64,000 nucleotides of DNA from Gordonibacter massiliensis (ex Traore et al. 2017) (GCA_900170005.1 LT827128.1:930001-994000); one strand, 5' to 3'; shown: positions 20,541 to 29,855, counted from the first letter of the stretch. Notes: a model not told the origin generated them from the sequence alone. Translations and numbers: made by a program.

Positions 20541-20873
20541 CTAGCTTTGCACGTGGCACGTGTTGCACTGCTCGTGCGTGGGGTCGAGCTCGAGCGTTTG
20601 GGACGAGCCGTCCACGTAATGGTCCTCGGGCAGGGCCACCGTGCCGTTCAGCATGGGGTTCGAGCGCTCGCTTGCGCCGTGGCAGCCGTAGCAGCCGGGG
20701 GCGCCCAGGCTCTCGAAGCGGCCGTCGTGGTTCGCGGGCATGAGCGGCGGCGCGCCGGCGGGCACGTCGGGACGCGCGTCGCTCGTCGGCGCGGTGCTCG
20801 CGCACCCCGCCGCCGCCACCGTTCCGGCCAGCATCGCGAGCGCGAGGGCGCCGGCAACCAATTGCTTCTTCAT
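20541..20873 (-). CDS. Diheme c-type cytochrome lipoprotein (NapB-like)
   Basis: 110 residues. A lipoprotein signal peptide ends at a lipobox (VAAAGC, Cys about 24). Two heme-binding motifs are present, CYGCH and CNTCH, as in the diheme cytochrome NapB, though the protein is shorter and is lipid-anchored. It lies between napA and napD and probably passes electrons to NapA on the outer face of the membrane. Distal axial His ligands could be H49 and H86, by position only. Calling it NapB is inference from context and the heme count. Confidence 0.82.
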   Translation of the reverse strand: MKKQLVAGALALAMLAGTVAAAGCASTAPTSDARPDVPAGAPPLMPANHDGRFESLGAPGCYGCHGASERSNPMLNGTVALPEDHYVDGSSQTLELDPTHEQCNTCHVQS

Positions 20874-20878
20874 GGCTA

Positions 20879-23443
20879 TCACCCCTCGACCTTCGTGATA
20901 GAGACGCAGGTCTTCTTGTAGTCCGGCTCCTTCGAAAGCGGGCAGTAGGTGTCCTGCACCGCCAGGTTCACGAGCGTCTCCTCGGCGAAGAAGGGCGCGA
21001 ACACGATGCCCTCCTGCGGCTCGGTGCGGCCGGCCGTGGACGCCTTGATGTCGAACTCGCCGAAGCGCGACTTCACGTGCACGAGGTCGCCGTCGGCCAC
21101 GCCCAGCTTGGACGCGTCGTTCGGATGGATGTTCAGCAGCGCCTCGGGCAGCGCACGGTCGAGCTCGGGCACGCGGCGCGTCATGGTGCCGGTGTGCCAG
21201 TGCTCCAGCAAGCGCCCGGTGCAGAAGTAGAACGGGTACTCCTCGTCGGGCGTCTCCGCCGGCGGCTCGTAGGGACGGAACACCACGGAGGGCTTCATGT
21301 TGCCCGACTTGTAGAACGACAGGTTGTTCGCCAGGCCCGGCTTGCCGTACTTCGCCACGCCGATCTCGTCGAAGCCGTCTTCCTGCTTGCCGTCGGCGAA
21401 GCGCCAGTGCGTCTCGAGCCACTTGCCGTCGACGTTGCGCACGGGCCAGGTCATGCCGTGGTGGGCCAGGTACTCCTCGTAGGGGGCCAGCTGCTTGGCT
21501 TCCATCTTCAACTTCGCGTTGAACGTTCCGTCGGCGTCGTCGTTGATGGCCTTGGCGCGCTCGTTCATCTCGGGGTTCGAGAAGATGCGGTACTCCTCCC
21601 ACAAAAGGCGGTTCGTCTCGCGGGAGTCGTTTTTGAAGTCGTGCGCGCCCTTGTCGTAGATGAAGCCGAACAGGTGGTCGAAGGAGTCCTTGCCGTCGAT
21701 CTGCTCGCCGTCGAGCACGCGGTGCGCCACCTCCATGAACGCCCACAGGTCCCACTTGGCCTCGCCCGGCGGGTCCACGGCTTTCTCGAACACCGCGCTT
21801 CGGCGCTCGGCGTTGCCGAACTGGCCCTCGCGCTCCACCCACAGGGCCACGGGCAGCACGACGTCGGCGTACTGGGTGGACAGGGTGGGGTACACCTCGT
21901 TCACCACGATGAACGTGTCGAAGATGCCCTTCTTGTCCTCGCCGCGACCCAGGAAGCGCTGCAGGTTCGGCATGGACTGGGCCCAGTTGTTGTGCGCGGT
22001 CCACAGAAAGTCGATGTTGCCCTTCGACATCTCGCGGAATATCTTCACCGTGTGCATGCCGGGCTTCTGGATGGCGTCGAGGTAGCCTTCGGGCAGGTCC
22101 CAGATGGCCTCGGTGTAGCGGCGGTGCTGGGCGTTGGCGACCAGCAGGTCGGCCGGCAGGCGGTGCGAGAACGTGCCCACCTCGCGAGCCGTGCCGCAGG
22201 CCGTGGGCTGGCCGGTGAGCGAGAAGGGGCCGCAGCCGGGACGGGCGATCTTGCCCGACAGCAGGTGGATGTTGTACAGGTTGTGGTTCATCCACGTGCC
22301 GCGGTTGTGCTGGTTCACGCCCATGGTCCACAGCGACATGATGTTCTTGTCGGGATCGGCGAACTCGAAGGCGAGCGCCTTCAGGTCCTCAACCGGCACG
22401 CCGGAGAGCTCGGACGTGTACTCGAACGTGTAGGGTGCCAGGCGCGCGGCGTACTCCTCGAACGTGATGTTGCTCACCGCGTCGACCTTCTGGCCGATCT
22501 CGCTGGCGTCGTAGCCGTCGTCGGTGGCGTTGCCGATGTCCTCGGTGCCCTGCTTGAACTGCAGATGGTCGTTCACAAACGCCTCGTCGTACTTCTTGTT
22601 CTGCACGAGGTAGTTCGCGATGCAGTTGGCGATGGCCAGGTCGGTGTTCGGCTTGAACAGCATGACGGTGTCGGCGCTCGCCGACGTGCGCGTGCGCAGC
22701 GTGCCCAGATCGTAGTGCTTCACGTTCTTGCCCGAGAGCTTGCGGGCCGTGAGGCGCGAGTACAGCATGGGGTGCGCCTCGGCCATGTTGGCGCCCCAGG
22801 TGACGAACACGTCGGCGTTGTCGAGGTCGGCGTAGCAGCCGGCCGGCTCGTCGGTCTGGAACACGTTCATGAAGCCCACCACGGCGCTGGCCATGCACAG
22901 GCGCGCGTTCGGGTCGACGTTGTTCGACAGAAGTCCGGCCTTGATGAACTTGGCGCAGGCGTAGCCCTCGGTGATGGGCTGCTGGCCGGAGAGCCAGAAC
23001 GCCAGGCGCGACTTGTCGGCCTTCCACGTTTCCTTGAGCTTCGACGACACGAGGTCGAGCGCCTCGTCCCACGTGGCCTCGCGCAGGCCCTCGTCGGTGC
23101 CCTTCGTGGACTTGTCCTCGCGGATGAGCGGCTTGGTCAGGCGGTCGTCGCCGTAGAGGATCTTGCCCAGGAAGTAGCCCTTCACGCAGTTGAGGCCCTT
23201 GTTCGAAAGGTTCTCCGGGTCGCCCGTGACGCTTACGAGCTTGCCGTCCTTCGCCTCGCAGATCACGCCGCAGCCGCAGCCGCAGAAACGGCACACGGCC
23301 GTGTACTTCTGGCCGCCGCCGTCCGCCGCCGCGCCCTGGCCGCCGCTTGCGCAGCCGGTCATCGACGCAAGGCTGCCAGCCGCTGCGGCGCTTGCCAGCG
23401 CCACGGCCGTCGCCTTAACGAACGCTCGTCTTGAGATGTCCAT
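20879..23443 (-). CDS. napA: Periplasmic nitrate reductase catalytic subunit (NapA-type)
   Basis: 854 residues. A twin-arginine signal (SRRAFVKA at 5-12) directs export. The N-terminal 4Fe-4S cluster uses C51, C54, C58 and C86. The molybdenum ligand is probably C183 in NARLCMASAVVGF, the NapA-type position. Mo-bisMGD domains follow to the C-terminus. It reduces nitrate to nitrite outside the cytoplasm; related enzymes act on other oxyanions, so nitrate is the best but not the only reading. The napD, napH and napG neighbours support Nap. It starts 80 bp after napG, and only 5 bp separate it from the cytochrome gene. Confidence 0.93.
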   Translation of the reverse strand: MDISRRAFVKATAVALASAAAAGSLASMTGCASGGQGAAADGGGQKYTAVCRFCGCGCGVICEAKDGKLVSVTGDPENLSNKGLNCVKGYFLGKILYGDDRLTKPLIREDKSTKGTDEGLREATWDEALDLVSSKLKETWKADKSRLAFWLSGQQPITEGYACAKFIKAGLLSNNVDPNARLCMASAVVGFMNVFQTDEPAGCYADLDNADVFVTWGANMAEAHPMLYSRLTARKLSGKNVKHYDLGTLRTRTSASADTVMLFKPNTDLAIANCIANYLVQNKKYDEAFVNDHLQFKQGTEDIGNATDDGYDASEIGQKVDAVSNITFEEYAARLAPYTFEYTSELSGVPVEDLKALAFEFADPDKNIMSLWTMGVNQHNRGTWMNHNLYNIHLLSGKIARPGCGPFSLTGQPTACGTAREVGTFSHRLPADLLVANAQHRRYTEAIWDLPEGYLDAIQKPGMHTVKIFREMSKGNIDFLWTAHNNWAQSMPNLQRFLGRGEDKKGIFDTFIVVNEVYPTLSTQYADVVLPVALWVEREGQFGNAERRSAVFEKAVDPPGEAKWDLWAFMEVAHRVLDGEQIDGKDSFDHLFGFIYDKGAHDFKNDSRETNRLLWEEYRIFSNPEMNERAKAINDDADGTFNAKLKMEAKQLAPYEEYLAHHGMTWPVRNVDGKWLETHWRFADGKQEDGFDEIGVAKYGKPGLANNLSFYKSGNMKPSVVFRPYEPPAETPDEEYPFYFCTGRLLEHWHTGTMTRRVPELDRALPEALLNIHPNDASKLGVADGDLVHVKSRFGEFDIKASTAGRTEPQEGIVFAPFFAEETLVNLAVQDTYCPLSKEPDYKKTCVSITKVEG

Positions 23444-23523
23444 GACACCCCTCCTTCTCTCCCTTTTCGCTCTTCACTCTCTATCCCACCGTTTCCTCGA
23501 ACGGATTGATGGCGTCGAAGCCG

Positions 23524-24129
23524 TCAGGCGCCGCCTCGGGCGCGTTCGGCGTGCGTTTCGATGCGGATGGCCACGTTCGGCTCGTCGACGACGCAGCGCT
23601 CGACGCACAGGCCGCATCCGGCGCACCGTTCCTCGTCTATGACGGGGGCGAACACGGAATGGATGGCGTCGCCTTCGCGCATGCGGTAGTCGATGGTGAT
23701 GGCCTGGTCGATGAGCGGGCACGTGCGGTAGCACACTTCGCAGCGCATGCCCTGGAACGCGATGCACAGATCCTCGTCGATGACGGCCGTTCCCATGCGC
23801 ACGTCCGAACGCTGCTCCACGTCGCGCAAAGCCCCGGTAGGGCAGGCGTCGACGCAGGGGAAGTCCTCGCACAGGCGGCACGCTTGGGAGCGGGCGTCGA
23901 CCATGGGCGTTCCCGTGGCGAGACCCTGGTCGCCGGGGGCGGGGAAAAGGGCCAGGTACGGGCAGGCCTCGATGCATTTGCCGCACTTGACGCATCGGGC
24001 GGAGAAGTCCTTCTCGCCCTGCGCGCCGGGGGGCCTCAGAAGGCTCGCCTCGCCTTGGGCGGCGTAGGCCACGCCCTGGAAGGCCACGACGGCTGCGGAC
24101 AAGCCGGCTACGACGCTGGACAGTTTCAT
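23524..24129 (-). CDS. napG: NapG-like ferredoxin-type protein
   Basis: 201 residues. Four 4Fe-4S motifs can be seen (CVKCGKCIEACP, CRLCEDFPCVDACP, the CEVCYRTCP region and CAGCGLCVERC), as in NapG, which with NapH oxidises quinol. ATG 24129 is preferred: AAAGGGG lies 7 bp upstream; the frame extends further but without an SD. The N-terminal MKLSSVVAGLSAAVVAF looks like a Sec or anchor segment and has no twin-arginine, unlike E. coli NapG. It heads the nap operon. Confidence 0.85.
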   Translation of the reverse strand: MKLSSVVAGLSAAVVAFQGVAYAAQGEASLLRPPGAQGEKDFSARCVKCGKCIEACPYLALFPAPGDQGLATGTPMVDARSQACRLCEDFPCVDACPTGALRDVEQRSDVRMGTAVIDEDLCIAFQGMRCEVCYRTCPLIDQAITIDYRMREGDAIHSVFAPVIDEERCAGCGLCVERCVVDEPNVAIRIETHAERARGGA

Positions 24130-24275
24130 TGATCCCCTTTCTTCACACCATATATGATGCGCTTGCATCGAGGGTGTGCCAATCGGGGTAGCCCCGAAGC
24201 GGCAAGGGGGAAGCCCCTTTGAAGGGGGAGGGTTTTATACTATTGTTTTCCGAGGATGATTAAGGAGAACGCGCC

Positions 24276-25052
24276 CTACGCGTACAGGCGGATGCCCACG
24301 TACACCGCGGTTTCCGGCAGGCCCTTCACGTCGTAGACGCTCGAAAGCCCGATGGCCGAAACGCGCCAGTGGTACGTGTCGTCGCCCACCGCGACGGTGC
24401 CCTCCAGAAACGTGTTGCCGGATTCGTCGACGCCCACCTCGCCGGCCGTTGCCGGGTCGAAGCCCTCGGAGGCGATGGCCGTCTGCACGGCGGCTTCCAC
24501 GCTGCCCGACGAGAAGTCGGCGTACTTCACGCGCATGTCCGTGTAGTCGCCGGGTTCGGCCGTGAACTGCCACGAGCCGTTCAGCAGCAAGGTGGCATCC
24601 GCCGCCGACAGGCCGGACACGTTGCTGTACATGACGAGCGCCTGCGCCTCGCTGACGTCGGCGGGTAGCTTTATAAGGTCGATCTTCCCGCTCGTGTCGC
24701 CGGAGAGGGTGCCTTTGTCCGCGATGCTCCAACCCGCTTCCGCGAACGCCGCCTTGATGCCTTCGACGTCCAACCCGACGAGCGACGCGAGGTTCGGCAG
24801 GCTCTCCATAGAGGCGGGGCGGGCGAGGTTCTGCTCCATCGTGGCCTGCGCGCGCTCGGCCGAATGCGACACGTTGTCGATGACGTTGAACAGGAAGACG
24901 CCACCGATGATGGCCGCGACCAGGACGAACGCAGCCATGATGACCATCTGGGGGCGCGGTGCGTTCAGCGGCCGGGCAAGCGAGCTGCCGTCCAGGTAGC
25001 GAACGGGTCCGTCGCCGGCGTCGTAACCGTTTTTTCGCGCGTTAAAAAACAT
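24276..25052 (-). CDS. Hypothetical membrane-anchored protein
   Basis: 258 residues from ATG 25052, chosen for AGGAG 8 bp upstream; the frame stays open 150 bp further without a better start. A short cytoplasmic N-terminus (1-35) is followed by one membrane helix (36-58) and a large extracytoplasmic domain (60-258) with no Cys, rich in Ala, Gly, Asp and Thr. I recognise no domain. The repeated pattern of short beta-like segments suggests a soluble domain of the ligand-binding or anti-sigma type, but that is a guess. It ends 146 bp before napG. Confidence 0.65.
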   Translation of the reverse strand: MFFNARKNGYDAGDGPVRYLDGSSLARPLNAPRPQMVIMAAFVLVAAIIGGVFLFNVIDNVSHSAERAQATMEQNLARPASMESLPNLASLVGLDVEGIKAAFAEAGWSIADKGTLSGDTSGKIDLIKLPADVSEAQALVMYSNVSGLSAADATLLLNGSWQFTAEPGDYTDMRVKYADFSSGSVEAAVQTAIASEGFDPATAGEVGVDESGNTFLEGTVAVGDDTYHWRVSAIGLSSVYDVKGLPETAVYVGIRLYA

Positions 25053-25326
25053 GAGCGTACTCCTGAGGGGTTTGTGTGCTTTGGGCATTATAACATTGCC
25101 CGTCTCGACCTGCCCGCAAGCGGCTACATCAACCTTATTTGCAGAGATGCGGATGATTCGAATCTTCGTCTTGATCGCATACTGCCCCGACGCCGCATCT
25201 GCCACTCTAAGCGAACGGGGCGAGTCAAGGGGCCTTGCCGCTTACGGCATGAGCCTTCGACTTTGCTTGGCGCCCGTGTTCGGGATGACGGGCGCGGTCA
25301 TGCGCGGTTCGATAGCCGATCTCGGC

Positions 25327-25782
25327 TCATCCTAGTTCGAGCTCTCCGACGACCGTCGTGCCGTCCTGTTCGTATACGGTCACGATGGTCTTACCTTTCG
25401 CTTTTCGAGCTTCCATCATCTTGACGGCTTCGTCCGGGTTGGCGGGAGGCGGAGGGTCGATTTCGTCCTTCCATACGTATCCGGTGTCGCCGTTGGTCGC
25501 TACGGCCGACACGAGGTCTGGATACAGTGCATGCATGTCCTCATACGAGCCGGTGACGTCTTGCGGCACGTCGGCGGCCGATCCGTAGGTGTTGCCATGC
25601 TCGTTGACCGGGTAAGGCACGGTGACGTCCTTGGCATCGCGCAAGGGCGCGCTCGTTTCGCTTGGGGAAGGCGCTGTCTTTTCTTGGTTTTCCGGAGAAT
25701 CCGCGCAAGAAGGCAACAGCAGGGCGCAAAAGACGGCGAATGAAAGCGCGATGGCGATCATGCGACCGATACCGTTTCGCAT
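25327..25782 (-). CDS. Hypothetical lipoprotein
   Basis: 151 residues from ATG 25782. The N-terminus has two Arg, a hydrophobic stretch and a lipobox-like LLPSC, after which the chain is hydrophilic and rich in Pro, Asp and Ser. No domain is recognised. The upstream open part of the frame reads into the intergenic region and is not expected to be translated. It is transcribed away from the terC riboswitch and lies 274 bp before the start of the membrane-anchored protein gene; no promoter was identified. Confidence 0.6.
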   Translation of the reverse strand: MRNGIGRMIAIALSFAVFCALLLPSCADSPENQEKTAPSPSETSAPLRDAKDVTVPYPVNEHGNTYGSAADVPQDVTGSYEDMHALYPDLVSAVATNGDTGYVWKDEIDPPPPANPDEAVKMMEARKAKGKTIVTVYEQDGTTVVGELELG

Positions 25783-25954
25783 ACGCGTCACGTCCTTCGG
25801 GCAAATGGCGTTTTCCTCACTATAGTCCCAGCACGATGTCGGGCGCAATGCCGACTGGCCTAACAGCATGAAAACGGAGGATTAGGCTGGTTTGTACACG
25901 TTGCGTTGAATTGTGCTTTTAGCAATTGCCGACTCGAGGGCGTCGTGTTAGGAT

Positions 25955-26100
25955 ACCAAACGCCCGTGGGGGAGTAGTTGGCTTGCGCATGCAGTGCAAG
26001 CGGCACGTTCAACATCATGGCTTGACAGCCTGGCGTGTCTGAAATAACGAGACTCATGGCGCAGTTGGCATCGATGCGGCTGCGCCATGAGTCTTTTTTT
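25955..26100 (+). promoter_or_regulatory. yybP-ykoY-type (manganese) riboswitch with terminator, upstream of terC
   Basis: The aptamer has the conserved GGGGAGTAG (25969-25977), the GTTCAACATCATGG element (26007-26020) and a closing P1 helix, ACGCC (25960-25964) with GGCGT (26032-26036). An expression platform follows: a perfect 14-bp stem (GACTCATGGCGCAG, 26051-26064, paired with 26080-26093) and seven T. yybP-ykoY RNAs bind Mn2+ and commonly precede terC/alx and other Mn exporters. With a terminator this close, metal binding should favour read-through into terC. The upstream part of the gap, 25783-25954, holds nothing else that I can name. Confidence 0.82.
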
Positions 26101-26156
26101 ATGGACTCTGCCGACCTACGGAAAAGACGAGTATACGAAGAAGGAGCTAACAACCT

Positions 26157-27257
26157 GTGGACCTATCAATCTTCACCTCGCCCGAGGCTTGGATCAGCTT
26201 GGTCAGCCTCATTTTCCTGGAAATCGTGCTCGGCGTGGACAACCTGGTGTTCATCTCCATCACCACGAACCGCCTTCCTCCCGAGAAACAGCACATAGGC
26301 CGCAAGCTGGGTCTGGCCGGGGCGCTCGTCATGCGCATCATCTTCCTGTGCTTCGCGTCGTTCCTTGTGCACATGACCGCCCCGCTGTTCACCATCGACC
26401 TGGGTGCGTACGCGCACGGCTTCTCGGTGCGCGACCTCGTGCTGCTCATCGGCGGCGGCTACCTGATATACAAGGGCATCGCCGAGCTGCGCGAGACGCT
26501 CAAGCTCACCGAGGTCAAGGCCGAGCACTGCGAGGAGCACAAGGCCCTGCACCTCATATCGCTTCCGCAGGCCGTGGGCACCATCATGATCATGGACGTG
26601 GTGTTCTCCATCGACTCGGTCATCACGGCCGTGGGCATGGCCGACCACCTCATCATCATGATCATCGCCGTCATGCTGGCCGTGTTCCTCATGATGATCT
26701 TCATCGACCCCATCTCGAACTTCATCAACGGGCACCCCGAGATGAAGATGCTCGCGCTCACGTTCATCGTGGCTATCGGCGGTTTGCTGGTCATCGACAG
26801 CGTGGGCTTCCACACGGGCATCGAGCTTCTGCACATGCCGCTCGAGAAGCTCATCGTGTACTTCGCCATGGTGTTCTGCATCGTGCTCGAGCTCATCCAG
26901 ATGCGCTACAACGCGAATTTCCTCGCCTGGCGCAAGGAGCGTTGGAAGACGGAGACGGCCGCGCAGATCGAGAACGTGCGCGCCGAGATGATGGAGCAGA
27001 TGGAGCGCGAAGCCGCCGAGGACGCCGCTTCCGGCGAAAAGGGCGGCGCGGCCAAAGAGGCTTCCGAGCGCATCCAGCCCGTCATCATCGGCAACAACGT
27101 GTACGTCATGATGCCCATGGCCGGCGAGGACGCCGCGTCGTTCAAGGAGCTCATGGCTACGTCGTCTGCGGCCAGCGCCTCGTTCGACGCTCCGCTCGAG
27201 ATAGCCGCGCAGGTGGAGGACGCCGAGCCCACGTACGAGGAGCCCGAAGGGAAGTAA
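26157..27257 (+). CDS. terC: TerC-family integral membrane protein, probable Mn exporter
   Basis: 366 residues, GTG start with AAGGAG 10 bp upstream. It has eight or so membrane helices with the TerC signatures: EIVLGVDNLVFI at the N-terminal end and its repeat VFSIDSVITAVG near residue 155, each with conserved acidic residues in the membrane. A cytoplasmic C-terminal tail (about 260-366) is Ala/Glu-rich and predicted helical. TerC/Alx proteins export manganese or supply metal to exported proteins. The Mn riboswitch ahead of the gene supports the manganese role. Confidence 0.92.
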   Translation: MDLSIFTSPEAWISLVSLIFLEIVLGVDNLVFISITTNRLPPEKQHIGRKLGLAGALVMRIIFLCFASFLVHMTAPLFTIDLGAYAHGFSVRDLVLLIGGGYLIYKGIAELRETLKLTEVKAEHCEEHKALHLISLPQAVGTIMIMDVVFSIDSVITAVGMADHLIIMIIAVMLAVFLMMIFIDPISNFINGHPEMKMLALTFIVAIGGLLVIDSVGFHTGIELLHMPLEKLIVYFAMVFCIVLELIQMRYNANFLAWRKERWKTETAAQIENVRAEMMEQMEREAAEDAASGEKGGAAKEASERIQPVIIGNNVYVMMPMAGEDAASFKELMATSSAASASFDAPLEIAAQVEDAEPTYEEPEGK

Positions 27258-27309
27258 GGGGAACCCGTAGTGGAACGGCGCTTGGAGCAGCGCCGTTCCC
27301 GCAGGTCTT

Positions 27310-27416
27310 CCGTAGGGGCGCTCTCCTGAGCGCCCGCTCGCGCGCAGCGCGAGAACGCGAGCCTCGGTTGCTTTTCCGGCTGCGCCGGAACGGGCGCTCT
27401 GGAAAGCGCCCCTACA
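27310..27416. repeat. Family B palindromic repeat, copy 2
   Basis: About 107 bp with the same ends and central palindrome as copy 1. The closing arm has slight decay (GGAAAGCGCCCCTACA). It is followed by a degenerate family A end (GCTCAGAATGAC at 27427-27438) and sits between convergent genes. Confidence 0.85.
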
Positions 27417-27452
27417 GAGGGCTTCCGCTCAGAATGACAATTATAGAAGCCT

Positions 27453-28364
27453 CTACGCCTCGGCGAAGAGGTCCCAGCCCTCTTCCGAGATGAAGAAGCG
27501 CGCGGCGCGGCGCATGATGTGGGCGGTGAACGGCGTGGTGAGGCGGGTGGCCTCGCCGTCGTATTGCACCTCCATGGGCGGGTCGGCCTCCACGCGCACC
27601 TCGCGGGCGCGGTGCAGCTCGAGCGAGTCCGTGCGGTCGGGGAAGTCGCCTCCCCGGTCGAGCAGCCCGGCGAGCACGGCGGGGATGAGCTCGAAGGCGT
27701 TCTGCGCCTTGAGCACCACCACGTCGAACACGCCGTCGCGCGGCTCGTTGCCGTGCGTGACCGAGATGTCGAACTGGATCTTCGAGAAGTTCACCAGCAG
27801 GATGCCCAGCCCCTCGCTCTCCACCGTCTCGCCGTCGAGCGTCAGCTTGAACTTCGACGTTTGCGGCAGGGGGTTCGCGATGGCGGCGGACAGGTAGGCC
27901 ATGGGGCCCAGCAGGCGCTTCGCGGGTGCCGCGCCATGCATGATGGCCGCGTCGTAACCGGCGCCCGCCATGATGCCGAAACCGAAGCGGCGCCCGGCCA
28001 CCTCGATCTCGCCCAGGTCGAAGTCGAGCGTGCGCTCCTCGCGCACGAGCTTCGCCAGCGCGTGGGGCTCCAGGGGCGAGGCCAGGTTCGCGGCCAGCAG
28101 GTTCGCCGTGCCGGCGGGAAACGGCAGGATGGGGATGCCCGTGTTCGCCAGCCGGTAGCTCACCGTGGCCACCGTGCCGTCGCCGCCGCTCGCCACCACG
28201 GCGTCGAACGCCTCCGCGTCGTCCAGCAGGTCGCGCACGTCGGTCGTGCCGTCGGTGGAGCGCAGGCACACCTCGTCGCCGTCGCGCGCGAACGATCGGA
28301 CGAAGTCGTAGACGGACCCCTCTCCGAAGCCCGATGCCAGGTTGTTGATGACGAGCAGTTTCAC
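27453..28364 (-). CDS. Diacylglycerol/lipid kinase family protein
   Basis: 303 residues from GTG 28364, with AAGGG about 6 bp upstream; the longer frame to 28424 has no SD. It carries the DAGK catalytic motif SGGDGTV and the following PFPAGTANLLA loop, and a C-terminal all-beta domain. YegS/BmrU-type enzymes phosphorylate diacylglycerol or related lipids with ATP; this one could also be a sphingosine kinase-like enzyme. Its 5' end faces rnd across a 77-bp shared promoter region. Substrate is not readable. Confidence 0.88.
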   Translation of the reverse strand: MKLLVINNLASGFGEGSVYDFVRSFARDGDEVCLRSTDGTTDVRDLLDDAEAFDAVVASGGDGTVATVSYRLANTGIPILPFPAGTANLLAANLASPLEPHALAKLVREERTLDFDLGEIEVAGRRFGFGIMAGAGYDAAIMHGAAPAKRLLGPMAYLSAAIANPLPQTSKFKLTLDGETVESEGLGILLVNFSKIQFDISVTHGNEPRDGVFDVVVLKAQNAFELIPAVLAGLLDRGGDFPDRTDSLELHRAREVRVEADPPMEVQYDGEATRLTTPFTAHIMRRAARFFISEEGWDLFAEA

Positions 28365-28441
28365 CGGTTCCCTTTCGCTCTCTTTGCTATGATGGCATAG
28401 TACAACATGAAACGCGGATGACAAGGCAAGGAATCTCGTAC

Positions 28442-29587
28442 ATGTATATTGCTACCCAAGAAAACCTCGCGGCGTTCGTCGAGCGCGCGCGCACCTCCAG
28501 CGTGCTCGCCATCGACACGGAGTTCCTGCGCGAGAAGACGTACTACGCGCGGCTGTGCCTTCTGCAGATGGCCACCGACGACGAGGTGGTGATCGTCGAC
28601 CCCTTCGAGATAGACGACCTTTCCGTGCTGGAGCCTTTGCTCACGGACGAGGGCATCGTGAAGCTGTTCCACGCGGCCGGGCAGGATCTGGAGATCATCC
28701 TGCGCGAGGTTGGCGTGCTGCCGCGCCCCGTGTTCGACACGCAGATCGCCGCAGCGCTTTTGGGCCACACCCAGCAGATCGGCTATGCGGCGCTCGTGCA
28801 CGCGGAATGCGGCGTGTCGCTCAAGAAGATCGACTCGTTCACCGACTGGTCGCGCCGGCCGCTGTCGGCCTCGCAGCGCGACTACGCGGCCGACGACGTG
28901 GTGTACCTGCCGCGCCTGTACGAGAGCATGCGGGCGGCGCTCGAGGAGAAGGGCCGCCTGCATTGGCTCGACCACGACTTCGCCGAGCTCTCGGACCCGG
29001 TGCGCTTCGAGACGAACGAGCGCGAGCGCTTCCGCCGCCTCAAGCGGGTGTCCCAGCTCTCGCGCCGCCAGCTCTCGGCCGCGCGCGAGGTGGCGGCCTG
29101 GCGCGAGCTGGAGGCGCAACGTCGCGACATCCCGCGCAAGTGGGTGATCACCGACGAGCAGGTCGTGGAGGCCTGCAAGCGCGAGGCGCGCTCGATCGAC
29201 GAGCTGTTCATGGTGCGCGGCCTGTCGGACCGCCTGTCCACGAAGGACGCGCGCGCCGTCGTGTCGCTCATCTCCTCGGCGCTCGACGCGCCCCCCGACA
29301 CCTGGCCGGAGCTCGACCGCTGTTCGAAGAGCGAGCCGAACGTCGACGCCCAGCTCGACCTCATGAGCGCCTTGGTGCGCCTGCGCGCCAAGGAGAACGG
29401 CATCGCGTTTCCCACGCTGGCCAGCCACGACGACCTCGCCCGCGTCGCGCGGGGCTACCGCGAGGGCGTGGATCTGCTGCGCGGGTGGCGGCGCGCCATC
29501 GTGGGCGAGGAGCTTCTGGAGCTTTTGGAGGGGCGCTTGGCGCTGAGCCTGGACGGCGACGGGCTCGTGGTGGAGCGGCGCGATTGA
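28442..29587 (+). CDS. rnd: Ribonuclease D
   Basis: 381 residues. The DEDD exonuclease motifs are present: AIDTEF, HAAGQDLEI and YAADDVVYL. One or two HRDC domains fill the C-terminal half. RNase D trims the 3' ends of tRNAs and other stable RNAs. The start at ATG 28442 was chosen for AAGGAA 10 bp upstream; an ATG at 28418 is in frame but has no SD. It is divergent from the lipid kinase. A family B repeat follows 38 bp after the stop. Confidence 0.93.
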   Translation: MYIATQENLAAFVERARTSSVLAIDTEFLREKTYYARLCLLQMATDDEVVIVDPFEIDDLSVLEPLLTDEGIVKLFHAAGQDLEIILREVGVLPRPVFDTQIAAALLGHTQQIGYAALVHAECGVSLKKIDSFTDWSRRPLSASQRDYAADDVVYLPRLYESMRAALEEKGRLHWLDHDFAELSDPVRFETNERERFRRLKRVSQLSRRQLSAAREVAAWRELEAQRRDIPRKWVITDEQVVEACKREARSIDELFMVRGLSDRLSTKDARAVVSLISSALDAPPDTWPELDRCSKSEPNVDAQLDLMSALVRLRAKENGIAFPTLASHDDLARVARGYREGVDLLRGWRRAIVGEELLELLEGRLALSLDGDGLVVERRD

Positions 29588-29625
29588 ACGTCCCGCATCA
29601 CGGAACCCCCGACTCTCTAGGAACC

Positions 29626-29733
29626 CCGTAGGGGCGCTCTCCAGAGCGCCCGTTCCGGCGAAGCCGGAAAACCAACCGAGGCTCGCGTCCTCGCGCTGCG
29701 CGCGAGCGGGCGCTCTGGAGAGCGCCCCTACGG
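29626..29733. repeat. Family B palindromic repeat, copy 3 (reversed interior)
   Basis: The same ends as copies 1, 2 and 4, but the interior runs in the opposite order: GTTCCGGCGAAGCCGG first and CGCGCTGCGCGCG last. About 108 bp. The rest of the 337-bp gap between rnd and the peptidase (29734-29924) holds only a likely promoter. Confidence 0.88.
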
Positions 29734-29849
29734 AGTCTTGCGGGAAGCGGGGAGGGCTCCCCTGCGGAGGGCGGTTGGCGAAACGATGACGGGCGTTTGA
29801 TGATTCGGCGCTGTTTGCCCGGCGCTCATCGTCGGATTTGGCGCTTTTG

Positions 29850-29855
29850 TATAAT
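29850..29855 (+). promoter_or_regulatory. Consensus -10 for the zinc peptidase gene
   Basis: A perfect TATAAT lies 70 bp before the start codon of the peptidase. No -35 is well placed (the best region at 29826-29833 has little match), so another factor may help, or the spacing is unusual. Confidence 0.5.

Noticed and set aside
21077-23434. 785-codon plus-strand open frame opposite napA
   Set aside because: Antisense to napA with no domain; long open frames opposite genes are common at this GC content.
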